From assembly GCA_947465645.1 (NCBI GenBank), contig CANIBQ010000047.1, positions 1 to 38,953 of the forward strand: a stretch of 38,953 bases of DNA, written 5' to 3'. This document shows, piece after piece, positions 31,912 to 38,953 of this stretch (the first letter of the stretch is position 1; every line of letters begins with the position of its first letter). This DNA is from Acidobacteriota bacterium (lineage in GTDB: Bacteria; Acidobacteriota; Vicinamibacteria; Vicinamibacterales; UBA2999). The notes under the pieces were generated by a model. The model was not told where the DNA came from and did no database searches. It saw only the letters and a program-made list of their open reading frames with translations. The position numbers and the translations under genes were made by a program.

Positions 31912-32952
31912 ATGGTCAAGTCCCGTTCCGCGATTCTCGCCCTCGCCCTCGCAGCGTTCACGACGGCCGCATGCGGCGGCAATTCCCAATCCGGCCAGAC
32001 CGAATCCGGCGAAGGGTCGTCGTCGTCCGGCATCACGGCGGACGGCTCGAGCACCGTCTTCCCCATTGCCGAAGCGATGGCCGAGGAGTACGGCAAGGCG
32101 AATCCGAACGTCCGGCCGCCAACGGTCGGGATTTCGGGCACGGGCGGCGGCTTCCAGAAGTTCTGCCAGGGCGAAACGGATATCAGCAATGCGTCTCGAC
32201 CGATCCGGCCCACGGAGATTGAGGCGTGCCAGAAAGCGGGCGTCGAGTACATCGAGCTTCCCGTCGCCTACGACGGCCTCGCGATCGTCGTCAACCCGAA
32301 GAACACGTGGGCGACGAGCATCACCGTCGGGGAACTGAAGACGCTATGGGCCCCGGAGGCGCAAGGCAAGGTGATGCGCTGGAACCAGGTGCGCGCCTCG
32401 TGGCCTGACCGCGACATCCGGCTGTTCGGGGCCGGTGTGGACTCTGGCACGTACGACTATTTCACGGAGGCGATCGTCGGCAAGGAAGGCGCCAGCCGCG
32501 GCGACTTCACGTCGAGCGAGGACGACAACGTGATCGTGCAGGGGGTCGCCGGAGACGAGAACGCCCTCGGATTCCTGCCTCTGGCCTACGTCGAACAAAA
32601 CAGGTCCCGGCTCAAGATCTCACCCGTCGAGGACGGCAAGAAGGACAACGGCGACGGCCCCATCACACCCTCCGCCGAGACGGTGCGCAACGGGACGTAT
32701 CAGCCGCTGTCGCGTCCACTCTTCGTGTACGTGGCCCGCAAGTCGGCCGATCGTCCCGAGGTGCAGAAGTTCATCGACATGTTCTTCACGCGCAAGGATC
32801 TGGTCCTCGAAGTCGGCTATATCGAGCTGACGCCGGAGATCTATGACCTGGCGAAGAAGCATTTCGCCGATCGCCGGGTCGGCACGGCGTTCGGCGCCGG
32901 CGGATCCCAGGTCGGCATGACGCTCGAAGCGCTCCTCGCCAAGGAGCGATGA
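31912..32952 (+). CDS. pstS: Phosphate ABC transporter substrate-binding lipoprotein
   Basis: 346 residues. The signal sequence ends TTAAC with Cys21 as the probable lipid-attachment site, followed by a Gly/Ser-rich tether. The phosphate-binding blocks of the PstS/SphX family are present: [56 protein letters not shown] and [10 protein letters not shown]. It delivers phosphate to PstCAB. It is the first gene after the putative Pho box, and ATGA overlaps the pstC start. Confidence 0.95.
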   Translation: MVKSRSAILALALAAFTTAACGGNSQSGQTESGEGSSSSGITADGSSTVFPIAEAMAEEYGKANPNVRPPTVGISGTGGGFQKFCQGETDISNASRPIRPTEIEACQKAGVEYIELPVAYDGLAIVVNPKNTWATSITVGELKTLWAPEAQGKVMRWNQVRASWPDRDIRLFGAGVDSGTYDYFTEAIVGKEGASRGDFTSSEDDNVIVQGVAGDENALGFLPLAYVEQNRSRLKISPVEDGKKDNGDGPITPSAETVRNGTYQPLSRPLFVYVARKSADRPEVQKFIDMFFTRKDLVLEVGYIELTPEIYDLAKKHFADRRVGTAFGAGGSQVGMTLEALLAKER

Positions 32953-33824
32953 AGCGGTTCGAATTCGCGATTGAGTGGGCGCTCTTCACCTGCGCCCTGC
33001 TCTCGGTCGGCACGACGGTCGGCATCATCGCGGTGCTGGCGGTCGAGACGTTCGCGTTCCTGCGCGAGGTCCCGATCGCCGACTTCCTCTTCGGCACCGA
33101 GTGGACGCCGCTGTTCGCCAACCCCAGGTTCGGCGTCCTTCCGCTCGTCGCCGGCACCGTCCTCGTGTCGAGCATCGCGATGATCGTGGCGATCCCGATG
33201 GGCCTGATGAGCGCCATCTACCTCAGTGAATACGCGGATCCCCGCGTGCGCCGGGCCATCAAGCCGATTCTCGAGATCCTCGCAGGCGTACCCACGGTGG
33301 TGTACGGCTATTTCGCGCTGCTCTTCGTGACGCCATTGCTGCAGCGATTCATTCCGGGGCTGGGTGGCTTCAACGCGCTCGGTCCGGGCATCGTCATGGG
33401 CATCATGATCCTGCCGCTCGTGTCGTCGCTGTCGGAGGACGCCATGTATGCCGTGCCGCGCGGATTGCGCGAAGGCTCGTACGCGCTCGGCGCGACGAAG
33501 ATGCAGACCAGCCTCCGGGTGGTACTGCCGGCGGCATTGTCAGGCATCACCGCCGCCTGTATTCTGGCGGCATCGCGGGCGATCGGCGAGACGATGATCG
33601 TGGCCATCGCCGCAGGCCAGCAGCCGCGCATGACGTGGAACCCGATGGTGCCGATCGAGACGATGACCGCCTATATCGTGCAGGTGAGCCTCGGCGACAC
33701 GCCCCAGGGGACGCTGGAATACCGGACCATCTTCGCGGTCGGCATGCTGCTGTTCGCCGGCACGTTCTCCCTGAATCTGATCAGCGCGTGGCTGCGCGAG
33801 CGGTACCGCGAGGAGTACGGATGA
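32949..33824 (+). CDS. pstC: Phosphate ABC transporter permease PstC
   Basis: 291 residues, six predicted transmembrane helices. The cytoplasmic coupling loop is typical: [25 protein letters not shown], followed by [16 protein letters not shown], the binding-protein-dependent permease signature. It pairs with PstA to form the membrane channel. Both ends overlap neighbours by four bases (ATGA), so translation is coupled along pstSCAB. Confidence 0.95.
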   Translation: MKRFEFAIEWALFTCALLSVGTTVGIIAVLAVETFAFLREVPIADFLFGTEWTPLFANPRFGVLPLVAGTVLVSSIAMIVAIPMGLMSAIYLSEYADPRVRRAIKPILEILAGVPTVVYGYFALLFVTPLLQRFIPGLGGFNALGPGIVMGIMILPLVSSLSEDAMYAVPRGLREGSYALGATKMQTSLRVVLPAALSGITAACILAASRAIGETMIVAIAAGQQPRMTWNPMVPIETMTAYIVQVSLGDTPQGTLEYRTIFAVGMLLFAGTFSLNLISAWLRERYREEYG

Positions 33825-34720
33825 CGCCCGCGGCGTCACCGGCGGCCGGCGCCGACGTCGCGCGGCGCGCCATCGCCCGCCGGCGGATCCTCGACCTGGG
33901 TTTTCAGGCGCTCGCCCTGCTCGTGCTCCTGCTGGCGCTCGGGTCGCTCGCCGCGCTGATTGCCGACGTCTGGGCCGACGGCGCGCAGCGGCTGTCGTGG
34001 GATTTCCTGACCGGCTTCCCCTCGCGGCGTCCTGAAGACGCCGGCATCTGGCACGCGCTGAGCGGCAGTATCTTCGTGATCCTCGTGACCGCCGCCCTGG
34101 CGGTGCCGATCGGCATCGCGGCGGCGATCTATCTCGAGGAGTACGGCACGCGAAATACGCTCGCGCGCATCATCGAGATCAACATCACCAACCTGGCGGC
34201 GGTGCCGTCGATCATCTACGGCCTCCTGGGCCTGGGTCTGTTCGTCCGCGCGATGGGGATGGGGCGCAGCGTGCTTGCGGGCGCCTCCACGCTCGCGCTC
34301 CTCGTCCTGCCGGTCGTCATCCTCTCGACGCGCGAGGCACTCCGCGCCGTGCCGAAATCGATTCGGGAAGGCTCGTACGCGCTTGGCGCCACCAAGTGGC
34401 AGACGATTTGGTACCAGGTACTGCCGGTGGCCATGCCCGGCATGCTGACCGGCATCATCCTGGCGCTGTCGCGCGCGATCGGCGAGACGGCCCCCCTGAT
34501 CGCGATTGGCGCGCTCACCTACGTGCCGTTCGCGCCGGACGGTCTCTGGTCTCCGTTCACCGTGCTTCCCATCCAGATCTTCAACTGGGTCTCGCGGCCG
34601 CAGGTCGAGTTCCGCGCGAACGCCGCCGCGGGCATCCTTGTCCTGCTTGCGCTGCTGATGGCCATGAACGCGGCCGCGATATGGCTCCGTGACCGCTACC
34701 AGAAACGCTACTCCGCATGA
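33821..34720 (+). CDS. pstA: Phosphate ABC transporter permease PstA
   Basis: 299 residues. After a basic cytosolic N-terminus ([14 protein letters not shown]) come six hydrophobic helices; the coupling loop reads [18 protein letters not shown], then [18 protein letters not shown]. The ATG at 33821 overlaps the pstC stop by four bases; a longer in-frame opening from 33635 overlaps pstC and is not used. Functions with PstC and PstB. Confidence 0.95.
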   Translation: MTPAASPAAGADVARRAIARRRILDLGFQALALLVLLLALGSLAALIADVWADGAQRLSWDFLTGFPSRRPEDAGIWHALSGSIFVILVTAALAVPIGIAAAIYLEEYGTRNTLARIIEINITNLAAVPSIIYGLLGLGLFVRAMGMGRSVLAGASTLALLVLPVVILSTREALRAVPKSIREGSYALGATKWQTIWYQVLPVAMPGMLTGIILALSRAIGETAPLIAIGALTYVPFAPDGLWSPFTVLPIQIFNWVSRPQVEFRANAAAGILVLLALLMAMNAAAIWLRDRYQKRYSA

Positions 34721-35550
34721 GCACCTCCGCCCGTTCGCTCCCGTCGCTTGCCGGCCTGACGTCACGCCAGACTCCGCCGGCGCGTACCGATCTCCCCGTC
34801 AAAATCGAGGCGCGGGCGATGAACTTCTATTACGGCGAGAAGCAGGCGCTGCAGAACATTTCGGTCCGGATTCATCCCAACGTCGTCACCGCGTTCATCG
34901 GGCCGTCCGGATGCGGCAAGAGCACGTTTCTCCGGGCGCTCAACCGGATGAACGACATCATTCCCGGCACGCGCGTCGAGGGCGAAGTGCTCATCGACGG
35001 CGCCGACATCTACGGTCCCGGCGTCGACGTGGTCGAGCTGCGCCGCCGCGTCGGCATGGTGTTCCAGAAGTCGAACCCGTTTCCCAAGTCCGTGTTCGAG
35101 AACGTGGCATACGGCCTGCGGATCAACGGCATGGGAGGCAACGCCTCCGAGCTGGCGGGGCGGGTGGAAGAGAGCCTGAAGCAGGCGGCGCTGTGGGACG
35201 AAGTCAAGGATCGCCTGCAGGAGTCGGCGCTCGCCATGTCCGGCGGCCAGCAGCAGCGGCTGTGCATCGCGCGCGCCCTGGCGGTGCGTCCCGACATCCT
35301 GCTGATGGATGAGCCGGCGTCGGCGCTCGACCCGATCGCCACCCAGAGGATTGAAGAGCTCGTCTACGAACTGAAGAAGGCGTACACGATTGTCATCGTG
35401 ACGCACAATATGCAGCAAGCGGCGCGGGTCTCGGATTTCACCGCTTTCTTTTGGCTGGGCCAACTGGTCGAGTACGATCGGACCGACAAGATCTTCACGG
35501 CGCCCGGCGAGAAACTCACCGAAGACTACATCACGGGGCGGTTTGGATAG
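34717..35550 (+). CDS. pstB: Phosphate ABC transporter ATP-binding protein
   Basis: 277 residues. Walker [10 protein letters not shown] (62-70), the ABC signature [16 protein letters not shown] and Walker [14 protein letters not shown] are intact, with the switch His in [14 protein letters not shown]. PstB-specific phrases ([18 protein letters not shown] and [17 protein letters not shown]) confirm phosphate specificity. The N-terminus has about 25 extra residues (Ser/Pro/Thr-rich) compared with E. coli PstB; the ATGA overlap with pstA supports this start, although a later start cannot be excluded. Confidence 0.96.
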   Translation: MSTSARSLPSLAGLTSRQTPPARTDLPVKIEARAMNFYYGEKQALQNISVRIHPNVVTAFIGPSGCGKSTFLRALNRMNDIIPGTRVEGEVLIDGADIYGPGVDVVELRRRVGMVFQKSNPFPKSVFENVAYGLRINGMGGNASELAGRVEESLKQAALWDEVKDRLQESALAMSGGQQQRLCIARALAVRPDILLMDEPASALDPIATQRIEELVYELKKAYTIVIVTHNMQQAARVSDFTAFFWLGQLVEYDRTDKIFTAPGEKLTEDYITGRFG

Positions 35551-35555
35551 TTCAA

Positions 35556-35636
35556 GGTGCAACGTGCATGGTGCACAGTGCCGGTGCACGGTGCAGGTGC
35601 ACACACCCTTTGCACGCTGCACGTGCACAGCTGCAC
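35556..35636. repeat. GTGCA/TGCAC array between pstB and phoU
   Basis: The 96-bp pstB-phoU gap is almost wholly filled by GTGCA units at 6-7-bp spacing (six or seven forward copies), then by TGCAC units in the inverted sense, including GTGCAC palindromes. The two halves can pair into long hairpins. The array ends right before the phoU ribosome site GGAGG (35637-35641). Confidence 0.85.
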
Positions 35637-35646
35637 GGAGGACCTA

Positions 35647-36324
35647 GTGGAGCGCGTCGTTCGACACTTTCAGGATGAGCTCGAAGCGCTGAAGGCGCGG
35701 CTGCTCGAAATGGGCGGGCTGGCGGAGGAGCGCGTGCGCGCCGCGGTGCAGGGCATCGTCTCGCGCGATCTGCAGATCATCGACCGCGTCATGCGCAGCG
35801 ACGAGCCGATCAACGCCCTCCACATCGAGATCGACGACCGCTGCTTCCGGCTGCTCGCGCTGCACCAGCCGATGGCGACCGACCTGCGGGCGATCGTCGC
35901 CGCGGTGAAGATCAATACCGACCTCGAACGCGTCGGCGACCTCGCCGTCAACATCGCCGAAGCGGCCAGAGGGTACGTCGGCCACCCGCCCGTCAAGCAA
36001 CTGATCGACATCCCCGAGATGGGGGACATCGCCCAGGGGATGCTGCGGGATGCCCTCGACGCCTACGTGCGCCGCGACACCGGCCTGGCGCAGCAGGTGC
36101 TCAACGCCGACGACCGGCTCGATGCCCTGAAAACACACGTATTCCGCGAGCTGCTGAACATCATGCTGCACGACGGGGCCACCGTGGAACCGTCGATCGA
36201 CTTGATCCTGGTCTCCCGTCACCTCGAGCGTATCGGTGACCACGCCACCAACATCGCCGAAGACGTGATCTTCATGGTGTCGGCTCTGGATGTCCGGCAC
36301 CCTCCCTCGACAGTCGAAGATTGA
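35647..36324 (+). CDS. phoU: Phosphate signalling protein PhoU
   Basis: 225 residues, two repeated three-helix bundles. Metal-binding-type motifs occur in each: DLERVGDLAVNIAE (first bundle) and HLERIGDHATNIAEDV (second), the E-R-x-G-D-x-x-x-N pattern of PhoU. PhoU damps Pst uptake and PhoR signalling when phosphate is ample. It starts at GTG 35647 with a strong GGAGG five bases upstream; the earlier in-frame start at 35557 lies in the GTGCA array. It is the last pst gene. Confidence 0.94.
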   Translation: MERVVRHFQDELEALKARLLEMGGLAEERVRAAVQGIVSRDLQIIDRVMRSDEPINALHIEIDDRCFRLLALHQPMATDLRAIVAAVKINTDLERVGDLAVNIAEAARGYVGHPPVKQLIDIPEMGDIAQGMLRDALDAYVRRDTGLAQQVLNADDRLDALKTHVFRELLNIMLHDGATVEPSIDLILVSRHLERIGDHATNIAEDVIFMVSALDVRHPPSTVED

Positions 36325-36326
36325 AA

Positions 36327-36332
36327 TAGAAT
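36327..36332 (+). promoter_or_regulatory. -10 box for a leaderless yacG mRNA
   Basis: TAGAAT lies seven bases before the yacG ATG at 36340, in the 15-bp gap after phoU. The spacing equals that at 27442-27447. No Shine-Dalgarno is present. Read-through from the pst operon could also supply the transcript. Confidence 0.4.
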
Positions 36333-36339
36333 AGGTCGG

Positions 36340-36519
36340 ATGGGCGAGGCCCGGTTGTGCGTGCTGTGCCGCACGCGTCCGGTCGAGGACCGGTGGCGGC
36401 CGTTCTGCAGCGAACGGTGCCGCAACGAGGACCTGGCGCGGTGGGCGGATGGCCGCTACGGCGTTCCCGGCGAACCGGTGCCCGATCCCGACTCCAGCGC
36501 GGACCCTGACCAGGACTAA
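36340..36519 (+). CDS. yacG: Small zinc-ribbon protein, YacG-like DNA gyrase inhibitor
   Basis: 59 residues. Four cysteines in two pairs (CVLC near residues 7-10 and FCSERC near 24-28) form a treble-clef zinc site, followed by DLARWADGRYGVPGE and an acidic tail. E. coli YacG, about 65 residues, binds GyrB and blocks gyrase. Length, cysteine spacing and the WADGRY block all fit the family. It begins 15 bp after phoU and ends 28 bp before citrate synthase. Confidence 0.85.
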   Translation: MGEARLCVLCRTRPVEDRWRPFCSERCRNEDLARWADGRYGVPGEPVPDPDSSADPDQD

Positions 36520-36547
36520 CTTTTCTCACTAGACGTGCTCCTCAGTT

Positions 36548-37840
36548 ATGGCCGATACCCTCACGATCACTGACAACCGCACCGGCAAGCAGTACGAGAT
36601 CCCCGTCGCCGACGGCGGCGTCGTCCGCGCCACCGACCTTCGCCAGATCAAGACGGACAAGGACGATGCCGGCCTGATGACCTACGACCCGGCGTTCATG
36701 AATACCGCCGCGTGTCGCAGCCGGATCACCTTCATCGACGGCGACAAGGGCATCCTCGAGTACCGCGGCTACCCCATCGAACAGCTCGCGGAGCATTCGA
36801 CATACCTCGAGACCGCGTACCTGATCATGTTCGGCGAGCTGCCCACCGATGCGCAGTTGAAGACCTGGAGCCACGACATCACGCTTCACACGATGCTCCA
36901 CGAGAACATCAAGAAGCTGATGGAAGGCTACCAGTACGACGCTCACCCGATGGGCGTCTTCCTGAGCACGGTGGGCGCGTTCTCGACGTTCTACCCGGAC
37001 GCCAAGCAGATTTTCGACGAGCAGTCGCGCAAGAAGCAGATCCACCGGCTGATTGCCAAAGTGCCGACGATTGCCGCCTACGCCTACCGCCATAGCATCG
37101 GCCGCCCCTACAACAATCCAGACAACGAGCTGAGCTTCTCCGGCAACTTCCTGAACATGCTGTTCAAGATGACGGAGCTGAAATACAAGGTGAACCCGGT
37201 CCTGGAGCGGGCGCTCGACATCCTCTTCATCCTGCACGCCGACCACGAACAGAACTGCAGCACGACGGCGATGCGCGTGATCGGCAGCTCGCAGGTCGAT
37301 CCGTACTCGGCGATGGCTGGCGCGGCCGCCGCGCTCTACGGTCCCCTGCACGGCGGAGCGAACGAAGCGGTGCTGCGGATGCTGAAGGAGATCGGCAGCG
37401 TCGACAACATCCCCGGCTTCATCAAGCGGGTCAAGGGCGGCGAAGGCACGCGGCTGATGGGATTCGGCCACCGCGTCTACAAGTCGTACGACCCCAGGGC
37501 GACGATCATCAAGCGGACCGCGGACGAGGTGTTCGAAGTCACCGGCAAGAACAAGCTCCTCGACATCGCCCTCGAGCTCGAGCGGATCGCCCTGCAGGAC
37601 GACTACTTCGTCACCCGTAAGCTCTACCCCAACGTCGACTTCTACTCGGGGCTGATCTACGAGGCGATGGGCTTCCCGGTCACCATGTTCCCGGTGCTCT
37701 TCGCGATCCCGCGCACGGCGGGCTGGATTGCACAGTGGGAAGAGATGCTGCTCGACCCGGAGCAGAAGATCGCGCGCCCGCGGCAGATTTATGTCGGATC
37801 GCCACGAAGGGATTACGTCCCGCTCAAGAAACGGACGTAA
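36548..37840 (+). CDS. gltA: Citrate synthase
   Basis: 430 residues, like E. coli GltA (427). It condenses acetyl-CoA and oxaloacetate in the TCA cycle. The catalytic triad is present: His268 (GPLHGGANEA), His308 (MGFGHRVYKSYDPR) and Asp364 (PNVDFYSG). ILHADHEQNCSTTAMR (228-243) marks the oxaloacetate site. The N-terminal beta domain (ADTLTITDNRTGKQYEIP) is of the long type seen in NADH-regulated hexameric enzymes. No Shine-Dalgarno is obvious. Confidence 0.97.
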   Translation: MADTLTITDNRTGKQYEIPVADGGVVRATDLRQIKTDKDDAGLMTYDPAFMNTAACRSRITFIDGDKGILEYRGYPIEQLAEHSTYLETAYLIMFGELPTDAQLKTWSHDITLHTMLHENIKKLMEGYQYDAHPMGVFLSTVGAFSTFYPDAKQIFDEQSRKKQIHRLIAKVPTIAAYAYRHSIGRPYNNPDNELSFSGNFLNMLFKMTELKYKVNPVLERALDILFILHADHEQNCSTTAMRVIGSSQVDPYSAMAGAAAALYGPLHGGANEAVLRMLKEIGSVDNIPGFIKRVKGGEGTRLMGFGHRVYKSYDPRATIIKRTADEVFEVTGKNKLLDIALELERIALQDDYFVTRKLYPNVDFYSGLIYEAMGFPVTMFPVLFAIPRTAGWIAQWEEMLLDPEQKIARPRQIYVGSPRRDYVPLKKRT

Positions 37841-37841
37841 C

Positions 37842-37881
37842 GGTGCGACGGTGCGACAGTGCGAGGGTGCGACGGTGCGTC
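37842..37881 (+). repeat. 8-bp GGTGCGAC array at the citrate synthase/M28 junction
   Basis: Five 8-bp units (GGTGCGAC, GGTGCGAC, AGTGCGAG, GGTGCGAC, GGTGCGTC) begin one base after the citrate synthase stop and run into the next gene, where they encode its basic N-terminal residues VRRCDSARVRRC. Confidence 0.88.
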
Positions 37882-38766
37882 ACGGGGTGTGTCGTGCTCA
37901 TGACGCTCATCGCCGCCGCGGCTGACGCGCAGACGCCCGCTCGCTTCGACAGTGGTGAAGCCTGGGAGCACCTGCGGCAGCAGGTGTCGTTCGGGCCGCG
38001 GCCCTCGGGGTCGATGGCGCTCGCCCAGTGCCGGCGGTACATCCTCGCGCAGCTCCAGGCGGCCGGCATCGCCACCCGCGAAGACGCGTTCGAGAGCGAG
38101 ACGCCGCTCGGCCGCGTCCGCATGGTCAATCTGATCGCCACGATTCCAGGCCGGCGCACCGACCGCATCGTCTTGGCCACGCACTACGACACCAAGCTGT
38201 TCAAGGACTTCCGGTTCGTGGGTGCGAGCGACGGCGCCTCGTCGACGGCCGCGGTGCTCGAGCTCGGGCGCATCCTGAAGACTCGGCAGAACGAGTTCAC
38301 GATCGAGCTGGTGTTCTTCGACGGCGAGGAAGCGGTCGTGGAATGGCGCGAAGGCGACAACACCTACGGCAGCCGACATTACGTCGAGGCGGCGCGGAAG
38401 GCGGAGACGCTCGGCAGCCTCAAGGCGCTGATCCTGCTCGACATGATTGGCGATCGCAACCTGAACATCCGTCGCGATTCCAACTCGACGAAGTGGCTGA
38501 CCGACCTGGTCTGGGCGTCGGCCCGCAAGCTTGGCTACGCGTCGAGCTTTCCAAACGACGAGACCACCATCGACGACGACCACATCCCCTTCGTGCGCGC
38601 GGGGGTGCCCGCCGTGGACATTATCGACCTCGACTACCCCGCCTGGCATACGGCGCAGGACGATCTCGACCACGTGAGCGCGCGCAGCCTCCAGGTGGTC
38701 GGCGACGTCGTCCTCGACGCGCTGCCAGACATCCAGAAACGCCTCGCGTCGACTCCAGCCCGCTAG
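37843..38766 (+). CDS. M28-family zinc hydrolase, glutaminyl-peptide cyclotransferase-like
   Basis: 307 residues from GTG 37843 (alternative GTG 37867). A signal peptide with hydrophobic core CVVLMTLIAAAADA precedes QTPARFD, so the enzyme is exported. Zinc ligands of the M28 fold are visible: His in THYDTK, Asp in VGASDGAS, Glu in FFDGEEA, Asp in ILLDMIGD and His in PAWHT. The stretch FFDGEEAVVEWREGDNTYGS followed by RH matches glutaminyl cyclases more closely than aminopeptidases, so N-terminal pyroglutamate formation is the likely reaction. The positively charged N-region is encoded by an 8-bp repeat array. Confidence 0.88.
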   Translation: MRRCDSARVRRCVTGCVVLMTLIAAAADAQTPARFDSGEAWEHLRQQVSFGPRPSGSMALAQCRRYILAQLQAAGIATREDAFESETPLGRVRMVNLIATIPGRRTDRIVLATHYDTKLFKDFRFVGASDGASSTAAVLELGRILKTRQNEFTIELVFFDGEEAVVEWREGDNTYGSRHYVEAARKAETLGSLKALILLDMIGDRNLNIRRDSNSTKWLTDLVWASARKLGYASSFPNDETTIDDDHIPFVRAGVPAVDIIDLDYPAWHTAQDDLDHVSARSLQVVGDVVLDALPDIQKRLASTPAR

Positions 38767-38807
38767 AACCGCTTCCTACCCAGACGGGCCACAGAGACAC
38801 GGAGGCT

Positions 38808-38823
38808 ACTCCGATCTCGGAGT
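38808..38823. other. Short hairpin covering the Shine-Dalgarno of the last gene
   Basis: ACTCCG-ATCT-CGGAGT forms a 6-bp stem with a 4-nt loop. The right arm holds GGAG, seven bases before the ATG at 38830. Just upstream is CCACAGAGACACGGAGG, which resembles CACAGAGACAC-type intergenic repeats. The 63-bp gap after the M28 gene holds nothing else that I recognise. Confidence 0.5.
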
Positions 38824-38829
38824 TGGACG

Positions 38830-38953
38830 ATGGTGGGATTGACGAGAGAACGGCGCGGGATCTTGATTGATAGGCTTCCGGATGCAGCCAATCTGGCGCT
38901 CGGAACGCTGGTGTTCAGCCAGTTTCTAAAAACCAATGTCGCTCTCGGTAGCC
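38830..38953 (+). CDS. Start of a small membrane protein, truncated by the window edge
   Basis: Forty-one codons are visible (MVGLTRERRGILIDRL then PDAANLALGTLVFSQFLKTN and VALGS), open at the right edge. A basic start is followed by a hydrophobic segment, as in small inner-membrane proteins. GGAG precedes the ATG by seven bases. I cannot assign a function; the composition and ribosome site make it a better gene than the other short frames here. Confidence 0.5.
   Translation, partial: MVGLTRERRGILIDRLPDAANLALGTLVFSQFLKTNVALGS

Noticed and set aside
33635..33820. Longer PstA start
   Set aside because: It would overlap pstC by 190 bp; the ATGA overlap at 33821 matches the pattern of the whole operon.
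35556..35636. GTGCA array as CRISPR or replication iterons
   Set aside because: Units are too short and irregular, there are no spacers, and no DnaA boxes or replication genes are nearby.
37735..37842. M28 protein starting inside citrate synthase
   Set aside because: That sequence is out-of-frame citrate synthase coding; the signal peptide is generated from starts after the citrate synthase stop.

Overview
The window reads as an ordinary-to-accessory stretch of a high-GC, Gram-negative-type bacterial chromosome. The gene content suggests an acidobacterial lineage such as Vicinamibacterales: a Pkn-type kinase fused to TPRs, an imuA-imuB-dnaE2 mutasome, an MFS-like/spermidine-synthase-like fusion and a GT-C-like membrane protein. 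This placement is an inference from gene style; there is no rRNA or tRNA to anchor it. I see no phage, IS element, CRISPR array or tRNA. Genes cover almost everything and no gap exceeds about 250 bp.

Layout. 1-2452: the 3' part of a secreted adhesin-like protein with an LDFGGG repeat, an FN3-like domain, cadherin-like tandem domains and an inserted L-type lectin domain. 2468-7159: glutaminase, a STAS protein and a large Ser/Thr kinase. 7280-7860: a vapBC toxin-antitoxin pair. 7910-13613: the SOS mutasome operon (imuA, imuB, dnaE2, minus strand), which is peppered with palindromic and short tandem repeats. 13681-17026: an MFS exporter, an Omp85-like barrel protein and a PAP2 phosphatase. 17277-23569: a PhoB/PhoR-like two-component pair, dimethylargininase, a polytopic membrane protein and a hybrid histidine kinase. 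23626-27871: glgC, the membrane/aminopropyltransferase-like fusion and a single-domain response regulator. 27882-36519: a phosphate and polyphosphate island. A CHAD-SixA-lipid kinase operon runs left, and ppx, pstSCAB, phoU and yacG run right, from a shared divergent promoter. 36548-38953: citrate synthase, an M28/glutaminyl-cyclase-like enzyme and the start of a small membrane protein.

How the genes fit together. Ppx releases phosphate from polyphosphate, PstSCAB imports phosphate, PhoU couples transport to signalling, and the CHAD protein probably binds polyphosphate. Three 7-bp direct repeats at 11-bp pitch between ppx and pstS look like a Pho box. The PhoB/PhoR-like pair 13 kb upstream is the natural candidate to read it.

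The most unusual signal is in the mutasome operon. Related ~80-bp palindromes built from 8-bp CCTCGGTG-like units lie inside all three coding sequences without breaking them, and I found no full copy elsewhere in the window. The same operon carries an in-frame 9/6-bp microsatellite in dnaE2. Two further GTG-rich short-period arrays sit at gene junctions before phoU and at the start of the M28 gene. Several genes have a -10-like hexamer only 7-10 bp upstream of the start codon and no Shine-Dalgarno, suggesting leaderless mRNAs.
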